NCBI RefSeq assembly: GCF_014256275.1
Contig: NZ_JACCFE010000002.1
Span: 248,001 to 312,000, forward strand
Source of the DNA: Rhodococcus sp. 4CII
Lineage (GTDB): Bacteria; Actinomycetota; Actinomycetes; Mycobacteriales; Mycobacteriaceae
Length of the DNA: 64,000 nt
Reading direction: 5' to 3'
This document shows, piece after piece, positions 19,231-28,073 of this stretch. Both the position numbers and the translations under genes were made by a program. The notes beneath the pieces were generated by a model, which worked only from the letters and a program-made list of their open reading frames with translations, was not told where the DNA came from and ran no database searches. The stretch's first letter is position 1, and each line of letters opens with the position of its first letter.

Positions 19231-20040
19231 GTGACTTCACCCAGCGCCACTCTCACCGTGTGGGCCAGTTCCTGGCTCGCCGGGCACAGTGCACCCGACG
19301 ACGTCATCGACGCCCTCCACGCGTGGGCGCCGATGCATCTTGCGTGCGCAGAGGATCAGGTGACGGCCGGGCGCACCGGGCTGCCGTGGCCCGACCCGCA
19401 GGACGCCGGGGTGACGGCGCTGCTCCAGACCATCCGCCGGTCCGTGTCGCAACCGGAGACCGAGATCCGGCTGGTCCTCCCCGGGCCGGGGGACGTGCAG
19501 GGGCTGCCCGCCGGAACCGAGTTCGCGTCCGCCGCGATCGGCGCAGGCGAGGGGGTCCTCGTGGGGCCGCCCGGCAGGCCGGGGACGGGGCTCGTTCCAC
19601 ACGTCGAGGGTCCCGACGTGTTGCGGTGGACGGTGTCGTCGATCGAGCGGCTCCCCCTCGATGCCCACCACACCGGGCTGGGTGAGGCCGAGTTCACGAT
19701 GCGGCAGGCGGTGCGGGACGCGGCGGCGGCGCTCGAGGCCCTCCACATGCTGGACTCCGGGTTCGGCGCCGACCCGCGGGCACTGATCGCGGATGCGTTG
19801 GCGCAGTCCGCCCTTCACCGGTATCCGGCGACGATCGCACCGCGCGCGCTGCGGATCCTGGACTCGGCCGATCAGGTTGCCGCCATCCTCACCGTCGCCG
19901 AGCAGATGGCTCCCGCCCGCACCGTGTCCGCGTCGGGCGCGGCGACGCTGGAGGATCTGCTGCGGCCACTGCGTTCGGCGGTGCGCTCGGCACGCACCGC
20001 CGCCGTCAACGCGAGTGCGCGGGACGGCCTGACGGCCTGA
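19231..20040 (+). CDS. Conserved hypothetical protein (Rv1486c-like by position)
   Basis: 269 residues, GTG start at 19231. I see no catalytic motif, membrane helix or signal peptide. It is a soluble Ala-rich protein whose C-terminal half is probably helical (FTMRQAVRDAAAALEALHML and later). It has the position and orientation of Rv1486c relative to hemH. A -10-like TATGCT at 19217-19222 lies 8 bp before the GTG, so a leaderless message is possible. Its last 35 bp overlap the convergent hemH 3' end. Confidence 0.75.
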   Translation: MTSPSATLTVWASSWLAGHSAPDDVIDALHAWAPMHLACAEDQVTAGRTGLPWPDPQDAGVTALLQTIRRSVSQPETEIRLVLPGPGDVQGLPAGTEFASAAIGAGEGVLVGPPGRPGTGLVPHVEGPDVLRWTVSSIERLPLDAHHTGLGEAEFTMRQAVRDAAAALEALHMLDSGFGADPRALIADALAQSALHRYPATIAPRALRILDSADQVAAILTVAEQMAPARTVSASGAATLEDLLRPLRSAVRSARTAAVNASARDGLTA

Positions 20041-21115
20041 CCACGGCCCGGCAGCAGTCGATCGCACACGACTGTCCGTCCGCGGTCGACCCGAGCAGCG
20101 GCTCGGAACCCAGCCGCTCCGCGGGCCGCCCGGTCACCTGTTCGCCGACGAGTGCGACAACGAGTTCGGCGAACCGTCGATCGGTGCCGGGAGTGCCGGC
20201 GCGCACGAAGCGGATGCCCAGCTCGGCCGCCTTCTCCCGCGCCTCGGTGTCGAGATCCCACACCACCTCGAGGTGGTCGGACACGAAACCGATCGGGCAC
20301 GCGACGACGGCGCCCACCCCGCGGCCGGCGAGAGCGTCGAGATGATCGCAGATGTCCGGTTCGAGCCACGGCACCTGGGGTGGCCCGGACCGGGACTGCC
20401 ACACCAGGTCGAAGTCGTCGAATCCGGCGGCTCGGGCGGCGAGGCGGGCCGCCTCGGCCACCTGCCGACTGTAGAGACGACCACCGTCGGCGGGCGGTCC
20501 CGCGTTGACGTCGGCGGCGACCGGCACCGAATGCGCGGTGAACACCAGGCGCGCGTCGTCCCTGTCCGCGGCCGGGAGCTGGGCGACGGCCGCGCGGATG
20601 GCGTCGGCGAACGCCCCGATCAGCAGTGGGTGGTCGTAGTACTGCCGCAACTTCAGCAGGTGCGGTGCACCGTCCCCGACGGCGGCCCGGGCCCGGGCGA
20701 TGTCCTCGTGGTACTGCCGGCACCCCGAATACCCGCCCCACGCCGAGGTGGGGAAGACGAGGGCCGAACGCACGCCGTCCCCCGCCATCTGAGCGACGGT
20801 GTCCTCGACCATCGGATGCCAGTTCCGGTTACCGAAGTAGACGGGCAGATCGATTCCGGTGCTTGCCAATTCGGATTCGACCCGGCCGATGATGTCGCGG
20901 TTGAGAGCGTTGATCGGCGACACGCCCCCGAAGTGCAGGTAGTGCTCGGCGACCGCGTCCAGCCGTTCCGGCGGCACCCCCCTGCCCCGGGTGACGTTCT
21001 CCAGGAACGGGCGCACGTCCTCGGGCTTCTCCGGCCCGCCGAACGACAACACGAGAAGGGCGTCGAACCGGGAATCGGAACCGTCCGTCGAATTCACAGC
21101 GATCATGATTCCCAT
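20006..21115 (-). CDS. hemH: Ferrochelatase (coproporphyrin/protoporphyrin type) with Fe-S ligands
   Basis: 369 residues. Inserts Fe(II) into the porphyrin; actinobacterial members are often coproporphyrin ferrochelatases (also named cpfC). Visible are DALLVLSFGGPEKPEDV near the N-terminus, YFGNRNWHP, the catalytic-His segment VFTAHSVP and CPIGFVSDHLEVVWDLD. Cys132 (GYSGCRQY) and the C-terminal Cys350, Cys354 and Cys355 (SCAIDCC) match the [2Fe-2S] cysteine arrangement known from mycobacterial ferrochelatase. It is the last gene of the leftward fabG1-inhA-hemH set, as in M. tuberculosis. A second ATG four codons in (21106) is an alternative start. The 3' end overlaps the convergent gene. Confidence 0.94.
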   Translation of the reverse strand: MGIMIAVNSTDGSDSRFDALLVLSFGGPEKPEDVRPFLENVTRGRGVPPERLDAVAEHYLHFGGVSPINALNRDIIGRVESELASTGIDLPVYFGNRNWHPMVEDTVAQMAGDGVRSALVFPTSAWGGYSGCRQYHEDIARARAAVGDGAPHLLKLRQYYDHPLLIGAFADAIRAAVAQLPAADRDDARLVFTAHSVPVAADVNAGPPADGGRLYSRQVAEAARLAARAAGFDDFDLVWQSRSGPPQVPWLEPDICDHLDALAGRGVGAVVACPIGFVSDHLEVVWDLDTEAREKAAELGIRFVRAGTPGTDRRFAELVVALVGEQVTGRPAERLGSEPLLGSTADGQSCAIDCCRAVVRPSGRPAHSR

Positions 21116-21150
21116 CTTCCGTGGTGCCGTTCGGGGCGCACTCCCCGGGT

Positions 21151-21194
21151 AGTGCCCCGGGACGGACAGCGCCCCGGGTCAGACAGTGCCCTAG
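21151..21194. repeat. Short 17-bp tandem repeat between inhA and hemH
   Basis: Two full 17-bp units starting AGTGCCCCGGG (21151-21167) and AGCGCCCCGGG (21168-21184), then a partial third AGTGCCCTAG (21185-21194) that runs into the inhA stop codon. A related CTCCCCGGG lies just before at about 21141. The palindromic CCCCGGG cores could fold into alternative hairpins in the inhA-hemH mRNA. Function unknown. Confidence 0.6.
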
Positions 21195-21988
21195 CCGGCC
21201 ATCGCGTGGGCGCCGCCGTCGACGTAGATGATCGACGCGGTGGTCCCGGGCAGCCAGTCGGACAGCACGGTGCACACGGTCTTCGCGACCGGCTCCGGGT
21301 CGTCGACGTTCCAGCCGATGGGTGCGCGCTCGTCCCACGCCGTGTTGAGTTCGTTCATCTGCTTGGCGTCGTCGGTGGCGGTCCCGGCGATGGCCTTGGC
21401 GGCGAGGGTCTTGATCGGACCGGCGGCGACCAGGTTGGAGCGGATCCCGCGCTCACCGACCTCCTTGGCCACGTACCGGTTCACCGATTCGAGGGTGGCC
21501 TTCGCGACGCCCATCCAGTTGTAGAACGGCACCGCGCGGGCGGGGTCGAAGTCCATGCCGACGATCGACGCATTGTCGTTGAGCACGGGCAGCAGCGCCT
21601 TCGACAGGGACGCGTACGAGTACGCGGACACCTCGAAGGCCACGCCGACGTCGGACCACGGTGCGTCGAAGAACGGGCTGCCCAGGCAGGACCGCGGCGC
21701 GAACGCGATGGAGTGCACGACACCGTCGACACCCTCGGGTGCGATCTCCCGGATACGGTCGGCGAGGCTCGCGAGGTGCTCGGGGTTCTGCACGTCCAGC
21801 TCGAGCGCCGGCGGCACCGGCTGCGGAAGGCGCTGCGCGATGCGGTCGATCAGCCGGAGCCGGTCGAAGCCGGTGATGATCACCTTGGCGCCCTGTTCCT
21901 GAGCGACCTTGGCGACGTGGAACGCGATGGACGCGTCCGTGATGATGCCGGTGACGAGAATGGTCTTACCTTCGAGCAATCCGCCCAT
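21191..21988 (-). CDS. inhA: NADH-dependent enoyl-ACP reductase
   Basis: 265 residues. Reduces trans-2-enoyl-ACP in FAS-II, which makes the long meromycolate chains of mycolic-acid bacteria; InhA is the isoniazid target in M. tuberculosis. Seen: LVTGIITDASIAFHVAKVAQ (nucleotide-binding), LELDVQN, GVVHSIAFAP with Ser93 (tuberculosis Ser94 position), GMDFDP with Phe147, and the catalytic pair Tyr156 and Lys163 in YNWMGVAK. The C-terminus VDGGAHAM is typical. It lies 46 bp after fabG1 and upstream of hemH, an arrangement conserved with mycobacteria. Confidence 0.96.
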   Translation of the reverse strand: MGGLLEGKTILVTGIITDASIAFHVAKVAQEQGAKVIITGFDRLRLIDRIAQRLPQPVPPALELDVQNPEHLASLADRIREIAPEGVDGVVHSIAFAPRSCLGSPFFDAPWSDVGVAFEVSAYSYASLSKALLPVLNDNASIVGMDFDPARAVPFYNWMGVAKATLESVNRYVAKEVGERGIRSNLVAAGPIKTLAAKAIAGTATDDAKQMNELNTAWDERAPIGWNVDDPEPVAKTVCTVLSDWLPGTTASIIYVDGGAHAMAG

Positions 21989-22034
21989 GGGGTGTCCTCC
22001 TGTGAAGAAAAAGTCCGGGAAGTGAGTGGGAGTT

Positions 22035-22784
22035 CTAGTGGCCCATGCCGAGGCCGCCGTCGACGGGGATCACCGCGCCGGAGACGTAGGCCGAATCGTC
22101 GGAGGCCAGGAAGCTCACCACGGCGGCAACCTCCTCGGGCTTGCCCTGCCGTTGCAGCGGCACCGCACCGGTGATCATGTCCTTGTACTTGTCGTCGAGG
22201 ACGGCGGTCATGTCGGTGTCGATGAATCCGGGTGCCACCACGTTGGCGGTGATCGACCGGGAACCGAGTTCGCGGGTCAGCGAGCGCGCGATGCCGACGA
22301 CACCGGCCTTCGACGCCGCGTAGTTCACCTGGCCGGGACCGCCGGCGAGCCCGACGACGGAGCCGAGGAACACGAATCGGCCGAACCGCGACCGCAGCAT
22401 CGACCGGGTGGCCCGCTTCGCGACGCGGAACGCGCCGGTGAGGTTGGCGTCGACCACGGAGGTGAACTGTTCCTCCGTCATGCGCATGATCAGCGTGTCG
22501 TCGGTGATGCCGGCGTTGGCGACGAGGACCTCCACGGGACCCTGATGCGCCTCCACCTCCTTGAACGCGCGGTCGATCGACTCGGTGTCGGTGACGTCGC
22601 ACTGGACGCCGAACAGGCCGTCGGGCGCACCCGAACCGCGGTGGGTGACCGCGACCTTGTGCCCGTCCGCCGCGAGGCGCTGCGCGACAGCGAGGCCGAT
22701 CCCGCGGTTACCGCCGGTGACGAGCACCGAGCGAGGAGTGGACACCGTCCTCACCGACGCATCGGTGGTTTCTGGGTTAGACAT
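22035..22784 (-). CDS. fabG1: 3-oxoacyl-ACP reductase (MabA/FabG1)
   Basis: 249-residue short-chain dehydrogenase that reduces beta-ketoacyl-ACP with NADPH in FAS-II. The cofactor motif is TGGNRGIG (23-30). The catalytic residues are Ser142, Tyr155 and Lys159 (LGSVVGLAGGPGQVNYAASK), with NAG at 90-92. The N-terminal extension of about 16 residues resembles mycobacterial MabA. It immediately precedes inhA. The 63-bp gap from the VWA gene upstream leaves it open whether fabG1 has its own promoter. Confidence 0.95.
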   Translation of the reverse strand: MSNPETTDASVRTVSTPRSVLVTGGNRGIGLAVAQRLAADGHKVAVTHRGSGAPDGLFGVQCDVTDTESIDRAFKEVEAHQGPVEVLVANAGITDDTLIMRMTEEQFTSVVDANLTGAFRVAKRATRSMLRSRFGRFVFLGSVVGLAGGPGQVNYAASKAGVVGIARSLTRELGSRSITANVVAPGFIDTDMTAVLDDKYKDMITGAVPLQRQGKPEEVAAVVSFLASDDSAYVSGAVIPVDGGLGMGH

Positions 22785-22847
22785 GGGGACAAACCTATCT
22801 GTTCAGGTGTGCAGGAGTGGTAGTGCGGGGCCGTGGTGGAACGCAGA

Positions 22848-23828
22848 TCACGGCAGCCGTTGACGCAGGACCAGCGCGAGGATCAGCCCGGCGGTGGCGG
22901 ACAGGACACCCAGCACGAGCCAGGGACGGCTGGCGTCGCCGCGGGTGGTCTCGAAGCCGATCTGTTCCTCGAGGGTGTCGTAGACGTCGCGGAGTTCCTC
23001 CAGGCTCGAGGCTGTGAAGAAGCTGCCCCCGGAAAGATTCGCGATCTCCCGCAGCGAGGGGTCGTCGACGGGCACGGGGATGCGTTCGTCCTCGATCTCG
23101 ACCTTGCCGTAGCTCGTCCCGAACGAGATGGTCGAGATCGGCACGTCCTTGTCCTTGGCCTGCCGGGCCGCGGTGAAGCCGCCGCGCGGATCGTCCGGGT
23201 TCTCGGGCACGGTCTGCTTACCGTCCGACAGCAGCACGATGCGGGCGGGCGGCGCCTGATCACTGCCGCCGAGCACCGCCGCCAGCGTGTCGATCGACTG
23301 CAGCGACGTGAAGATCGCCTCACCGGTCGCGGTCCGCTCACTCAGCTGCAGGTTGTCGATCGCGACCTTCGTGGCCTCCCGGTTGGTGGTCGGCGAGACC
23401 AGCACCGACGCCGTGCCGGCGAACGCGACGAGACCGAGGTTGATGCCGGGGGTGAGCCCGTCGGCGAACGACTTCGCCGCGTCCTGCGCGGCGGCGAGCC
23501 GGGACGGTTCCACGTCCGTCGCCTTCATCGACAGCGACACATCGATGACCAGGATGACGGTGGCCCGGTTCCGCGGAACCCGCTTGTCCTCCGTCGGACC
23601 CGCCAGCGCCACGCTGAAGAACACCAGCGCCAGCACCATCAGCAACGCCGGGATGTGCCGGGCACGCCCCGGTCGCGACGGCGCGACCTTCTCGAGCAGG
23701 GCGAAGTTGGTGAACCGGAGCGTGTGCTTGTGCCGCTGACGCTGCACCCACACGTATCCCGCGACCAATGCCACGACGACCAGGAGGAAGAGCAACCACC
23801 ACGGTGAGGTGAACTGGGAAAGACTCAC
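22848..23828 (-). CDS. VWA-domain membrane protein (BatA-like, Rv1481 type)
   Basis: 326 residues: membrane helices near 9-27 and 59-77, a von Willebrand A domain with the metal-site motif DVSLS (Asp96, Ser98, Ser100), VLLSDGKQT, and a C-terminal helix in the last 25 residues. The architecture is that of aerotolerance-type BatA proteins, which work with MoxR ATPases. The start ATG overlaps the DUF58 stop by 4 nt, so moxR1, DUF58 and VWA are tightly coupled. The function is probably metal- or protein-complex assembly at the membrane, which is inference from MoxR-VWA systems. Confidence 0.9.
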   Translation of the reverse strand: MSLSQFTSPWWLLFLLVVVALVAGYVWVQRQRHKHTLRFTNFALLEKVAPSRPGRARHIPALLMVLALVFFSVALAGPTEDKRVPRNRATVILVIDVSLSMKATDVEPSRLAAAQDAAKSFADGLTPGINLGLVAFAGTASVLVSPTTNREATKVAIDNLQLSERTATGEAIFTSLQSIDTLAAVLGGSDQAPPARIVLLSDGKQTVPENPDDPRGGFTAARQAKDKDVPISTISFGTSYGKVEIEDERIPVPVDDPSLREIANLSGGSFFTASSLEELRDVYDTLEEQIGFETTRGDASRPWLVLGVLSATAGLILALVLRQRLP

Positions 23829-24799
23829 CGGCGGGACCTCTGGTTCGCCGCGGTCCCGTAACTGTGCTTGCGGGCGGACACGAACCGGACCACGTCCGAG
23901 ATCCAGTCGCGGTCGGTCCGCAGGCTGAGCAGCGGTGCGCCGCAGCGTCGCAGAGACTGCTCCACCTGCAGCCGGTGCTCGTCCGCGGCTCGCGCGAAAT
24001 CGGCGCGCAGCTGCGGTGTGGTCGTGAACTCTCGGGTCCGTCCGGACTCCGGATCGTGCAGCACAACATCCCCTATGTCGGGTAGTTCCAGATCTCGCGG
24101 GTCGAGCACCTCGACACCGAGCACGTCGTGCCGTCCGGAAATCGCCCGCAGCGACCGCTCCCAGTCGATCGGGCCGAGGAAGTCACTGATGACGACGGCC
24201 AGCCCGCGGCGACGCTGGGGTCGCCGCAGCGACTCCACCGCCTCCTGCAGGTCGCCCCGCACCCCGTCCGGGGCGTGCGGGGTGGTCGCGATCCGACGCA
24301 GCATCGCCTGGGCATGGATCCGGCCGCCGCCGGCGGGGATCCGGGTGGTCTGGGCGCCGGTCGACACGATCGCGCCGATCCGGTTCCCGCCGCCGCTGGT
24401 CAGATGCGTGACAGCGGCGGCCGCCGCCACCACCAGATCCCGCTTCTCGCAGCCGGCGGTGCCGAAGTCGAGACTCGACGACAGGTCGACGACGAGCCAC
24501 GTCTCGAGTTCCCGGTCGGCCACCGACTGCCGGACGTGCGGGTGCGTCGTCCGGGCCGTCACCGACCAGTCCATCTGACGCACGTCGTCGCCCGGCTGGT
24601 ACTCGCGCGCATCCCCCGGCTCCGAGCCCGGACCCGGGATCAGACCCAGATGGTCGCCGTGCAGGACGCCGTCGAGCCGACGGCGAACGGTCAATTCCAG
24701 GGTCCGCAGCGCGGCGGACAGTTTCGGATCACGGAGCTCGCCGGAACGAAACGACGGCGGCGGGCCGGCACTCGGTGCACCGGCGGTACGCGCACTCAC
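23825..24799 (-). CDS. DUF58 protein of the MoxR-VWA set (Rv1480 type)
   Basis: 324 residues. The DUF58 signature AREYQPGDDVRQMDW is at about 64-78, followed by a degenerate VWA-like region with WLVVDLSSSLDFG (Asp105, Ser107, Ser109). No membrane helix is evident. Four-nt overlaps with both neighbours show one translational unit. The family is found beside MoxR ATPases; its molecular role is not settled. Confidence 0.9.
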   Translation of the reverse strand: MSARTAGAPSAGPPPSFRSGELRDPKLSAALRTLELTVRRRLDGVLHGDHLGLIPGPGSEPGDAREYQPGDDVRQMDWSVTARTTHPHVRQSVADRELETWLVVDLSSSLDFGTAGCEKRDLVVAAAAAVTHLTSGGGNRIGAIVSTGAQTTRIPAGGGRIHAQAMLRRIATTPHAPDGVRGDLQEAVESLRRPQRRRGLAVVISDFLGPIDWERSLRAISGRHDVLGVEVLDPRDLELPDIGDVVLHDPESGRTREFTTTPQLRADFARAADEHRLQVEQSLRRCGAPLLSLRTDRDWISDVVRFVSARKHSYGTAANQRSRR

Positions 24800-26076
24800 C
24801 GTGGCTGGCTCATCGCCGTCGGTCCGGGCACCGACGCGGACGGCGCGGACGGTCCGTTGTGACCGGCGGGGGCCGCCGGCACCGTCGTCGGCTGGGCAGC
24901 GATCTGCGGCAGGCCCACCGTCTGCAGCACACGGGAGATGACGTCGTCCGGGGACACCTCGTCGGCCAGCGCGTCGTACGACAGCACGAGGCGGTGACGC
25001 AGCACGTCCGGAATCACCTCGAGGACGTCCTGCGGTACGACGTAGTCACGCCCGCGCAGCAACGCCAGCGCCCGCGCGGAGGAGATGATGCCCAGGGTCG
25101 CACGCGGCGACGCGCCGTACGCGATCCAGCCGTCGACGTCGGGCAGCCCGAACTCGGCGGGTGTGCGGGTGGCCGCGATGACCCGGACCACGTAGTCGAC
25201 GAGGGCGTGGTGCACGAAGACACCGCTCGCAACCTTCTGCAGTCGGACGAGTTCCTCGGGATCGAGCACCTGGTGGGGTTCCGGTGCGGCGACACCCATC
25301 CGGTAGACGATCTCCCGCTCCTCCTCCACCGTCGGGTAGTCGACGAGGATCTTGAACAGGAAGCGGTCGCGCTGCGCTTCGGGCAGTGGGTACACACCCT
25401 CGTTCTCGATCGGGTTCTGCGTCGCCATCACCAGGAACGGGTCGGGCATGTGGTACCGCTTGCCGCCGATGGAGACGTGCCGTTCGGCCATCACCTCGAG
25501 GAGGGCCGACTGCACCTTCGCAGGCGCGCGATTGATCTCGTCGGCGAGCACGAAGTTCGCGACGACGGGACCGAGCTCGGTGTCGAACTCCTCCCGGCCC
25601 TGCCGGTAGATGCGGGTACCGATCAGGTCGGTCGGCACCAGGTCGGGGGTGAACTGGACTCGCGAGAACGACCCGCCGACCACCTTCGCGAACGTCTCGA
25701 CGGCCAGGGTCTTCGCGACGCCCGGCACGCCCTCGAGCAGCACATGCCCCTTCGCGAGCAAACCGACCAGGATCCGCTCAACGAGCCGGTCCTGACCGAC
25801 GATCACCCGTTTGACCTCGTAGATCGCGCGTTCCAGCGTCTGAACGTCGGCGGCGAGACTCGGCGCGACCGACTGCGTCGCGCTGGAACCGGGCGCGACC
25901 GACTGCGTCGTCGCGCCGTGCGGGCCTGCAGTCTGTGAGGGTGCCTTCGGCGCGGTGGCGTTCTGGGGACCCGATCCGTTGGCCGCACCCCCGTTCTTCA
26001 CACCTTCGGGAGCGGCCTGCGCGGGCGACTCCGTCCGGGCTGCACCCTCCGATACCGCATCATCACGTGAGGTCAC
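24796..26076 (-). CDS. moxR1: MoxR-family AAA+ ATPase
   Basis: 426 residues from the GTG at 26076, which has GGTGGA six bases upstream; the frame stays open to an ATG at 26130 with no better SD. Walker A GVPGVAKT is at 116-123, Walker B acidic pair in LADEINRAP (Asp178, Glu179), and ATQNPIENEGVYPLPEAQRDRF carries sensor residues. MoxR proteins are chaperone-like ATPases that act with VWA proteins. An N-terminal low-complexity extension of about 75 residues includes a doubled TQSVAP, encoded by an exact 19-bp repeat at 25862-25880 and 25892-25910. Tuberculosis MoxR1 (Rv1479) is about 377 residues. Confidence 0.93.
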   Translation of the reverse strand: MTSRDDAVSEGAARTESPAQAAPEGVKNGGAANGSGPQNATAPKAPSQTAGPHGATTQSVAPGSSATQSVAPSLAADVQTLERAIYEVKRVIVGQDRLVERILVGLLAKGHVLLEGVPGVAKTLAVETFAKVVGGSFSRVQFTPDLVPTDLIGTRIYRQGREEFDTELGPVVANFVLADEINRAPAKVQSALLEVMAERHVSIGGKRYHMPDPFLVMATQNPIENEGVYPLPEAQRDRFLFKILVDYPTVEEEREIVYRMGVAAPEPHQVLDPEELVRLQKVASGVFVHHALVDYVVRVIAATRTPAEFGLPDVDGWIAYGASPRATLGIISSARALALLRGRDYVVPQDVLEVIPDVLRHRLVLSYDALADEVSPDDVISRVLQTVGLPQIAAQPTTVPAAPAGHNGPSAPSASVPGPTAMSQPR

Positions 26077-26205
26077 CAAGAATCCACCGCTTTCACCTAG
26101 ATCGTTCCGCCCGTTCACGTACTTGCTCAACTATTCCAGGTGCGAGCAACCCCCGCCGCAACCAAGCACGATCCGCACTGCGGACTACTTCATCGACATC
26201 ATGGA

Positions 26206-27714
26206 TCACGACACCATACGCACAGCGTAGGGGGTCATGCCGTCCCACCGCACCGGGGAGATCTTCACGACGTCCCCCGACTCGGGGGCCTCGAGCATCT
26301 GGTCGTCGCCGAGGTACAGCGCGACGTGCTGGCTGGCGTTCGGGCCCCAGAAGATCATGTCGCCGCGCTGCATCTCCTCCGACGGAACCTGCTCGCCGGC
26401 GGTGTACTGGTAACCGGTGTAGTGCGGCAGGGAGATGCCGATCCCGGCGAATGCGTAGATCATCAGGCCGGAGCAGTCGAAGCCGATCTTGTTGAAGTCG
26501 CCGTAGCTGTCGGCCACACCGCCGTCGCGGATGCCCTTCGTGGGCCCGTTCTCGTCGCCGCCACCCCACGCGTACTCGACGCCGATCTGGGACAGGCCAC
26601 GGTCGATGACGGTTTCGATCGCCTCGCTGCCGGTGAGGTCTTCGCCGCCGGTAGACGGTTTCGACTTCGGCGTGGACTTCGGTGTCGTCGACTCACCGTC
26701 GGACTCGGAATCGGAATCCTCGTCGATGGTGGTGTGCGCGCGCTGCCCAGCGGCGAGTTCGGCGGCGCGCTGCCGTGCCGCCTCGTTGGCGGCGACCCGG
26801 GCCGCGGCCTGAGTCGCCGCCTCCCGGGCAGCGGCGGCGATGGCGGCCTTCTGCGCCTCCTCGGCCCGGCGCTGCTCGTCCCACGTCGCGTATGCCTCAC
26901 GCTGCCCCTGCAGCCCCTCGACGTTCCCGCGAGCGGCGTCGAGCTGAGCCTGGGCGGCCGCGCGGTTGCTCTCGATCTGCGCCTTCTTCACGGCTTGGTC
27001 CTGCAATGCCGAGCGCGCGATCGCGATCGCCTGCTCGGCCAGCGACTTCTTCGACTCGGCCTGGTCGGCGGCGGCGTCCGCCTGCTGCTTGGCCTCCCGC
27101 GCCGACGAGTCCTTGTTCGCCTGCGCGGTCCGGGCCCGCTGCAGGCCCTCGAGCACCGCGTTCTGGCTTGTGGCGAGGAGTTTCAGAACCTGCGCGCGGT
27201 CGAGGACGTCGCCCGGTCCCTGCGCGCCCAGATACGTCGAGATCGCGGAGACGTTGGTGCCCTGGGTGTAGCTCGACCGGGCGTACTTGTCGAAGTCCTT
27301 CTGCGCGAGTTCGATCTGCGCACCGGCATCGCGCAGCGCCTGCTGCGAGGCCCCGACGACGCCGGCGGCCAGGTCGGCGGCGCTGCGGGCGTTCTGCAGG
27401 TCGACCAGGGCCCGGTTCACGTCCTCACGCTTGATGGCGACCTCGTTGTCGAGTTGCGCGAGTTGCTGGTCCGCGGAGGCCACCTGGTTGATCAGCTCGC
27501 TGACCTGACCGAGACCCGCGCTGACCTGCGTCTGGGCCTGCGCGATGTCGGAGTCGGACGGATTCGGCGGCGGTGGGGGCACGGCCGCGGCCAGACCGGG
27601 TGTGCTGCCGACCAGGGCTCCGACGATGGCCAGTCCGATGAGGAGGCGCGCCGTGCGAATGCGCCTGCGGGAGAAGCTACGGTGCCCCACTCCAGCTCGT
27701 GCTTGTCGCTTCAC
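26206..27714 (-). CDS. ripA: Secreted NlpC/P60 peptidoglycan endopeptidase (RipA-like)
   Basis: 502 residues from the GTG at 27714, which has GAGGGAGAG about 6 nt upstream; longer open-frame starts lack an SD. A signal peptide (basic stretch, then TARLLIGLAIVGALVG, cut near LAAA) leads to a long Ala/Gln/Asp-rich coiled coil (about 50-330), a Ser/Asp/Thr/Pro linker and a C-terminal NlpC/P60 domain with Cys414 (FDCSG) and His463 (QHVALYLG). It should cleave peptide stems in the cell wall at division, as mycobacterial RipA does. The coiled coil acts as an autoinhibitory or localisation arm in RipA. Only one P60 gene is present, whereas M. tuberculosis has ripA and ripB in tandem. Confidence 0.93.
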   Translation of the reverse strand: MKRQARAGVGHRSFSRRRIRTARLLIGLAIVGALVGSTPGLAAAVPPPPPNPSDSDIAQAQTQVSAGLGQVSELINQVASADQQLAQLDNEVAIKREDVNRALVDLQNARSAADLAAGVVGASQQALRDAGAQIELAQKDFDKYARSSYTQGTNVSAISTYLGAQGPGDVLDRAQVLKLLATSQNAVLEGLQRARTAQANKDSSAREAKQQADAAADQAESKKSLAEQAIAIARSALQDQAVKKAQIESNRAAAQAQLDAARGNVEGLQGQREAYATWDEQRRAEEAQKAAIAAAAREAATQAAARVAANEAARQRAAELAAGQRAHTTIDEDSDSESDGESTTPKSTPKSKPSTGGEDLTGSEAIETVIDRGLSQIGVEYAWGGGDENGPTKGIRDGGVADSYGDFNKIGFDCSGLMIYAFAGIGISLPHYTGYQYTAGEQVPSEEMQRGDMIFWGPNASQHVALYLGDDQMLEAPESGDVVKISPVRWDGMTPYAVRMVS

Positions 27715-28073
27715 AACTCTCTCCCTCGGTTCTGCACCGATCACGCAACCGCGCCGTGCTCGTCGTGGGGAGAAAATTCGGCAGCCACACCTTCCCGTGC
27801 GCATCGGCGGCACCGTCGAACACAGCACCGCCGTCACTCTGGACGTCAATCACCAGCCTGCGACACTTCTTCCCCAAGAGCGCCAAATGCACCGTACGAC
27901 ACTTCCGGACTCTATGGAAACTTTAGTCACAAATAACACATGAGTAATTTGACCAGCGGAAATACCGAACCGCGAATTGTCGGCGCCGTATTCGCGCATC
28001 GACGCAGGCAGCGGCCACTCCCACCCGAAAAGGTGAAAATGACCGCCGAGTTATTTACGGATAATCGGGGGCG
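27715..28073. promoter_or_regulatory. ripA upstream region, 359 bp without a gene
   Basis: No credible coding frame. An A/T-rich block (about 27903-27965) stands out from the surrounding GC-rich DNA and probably contains the ripA promoter. It includes GTCACA (27926-27931) followed by AATAACACA, which resembles one half of the MtrA box described upstream of mycobacterial ripA; the second half is not clear. The remaining 190 bp would form a long 5' leader with a potential GGCGGTGC/GTGCCGCC hairpin. Confidence 0.35.

Noticed and set aside
27715..27960. Possible c-di-AMP (ydaO-type) riboswitch before ripA
   Set aside because: Such switches control wall hydrolases in actinobacteria, but the conserved ydaO core segments could not be found in the leader; only a GCCGAATTTTC and generic hairpins are present.
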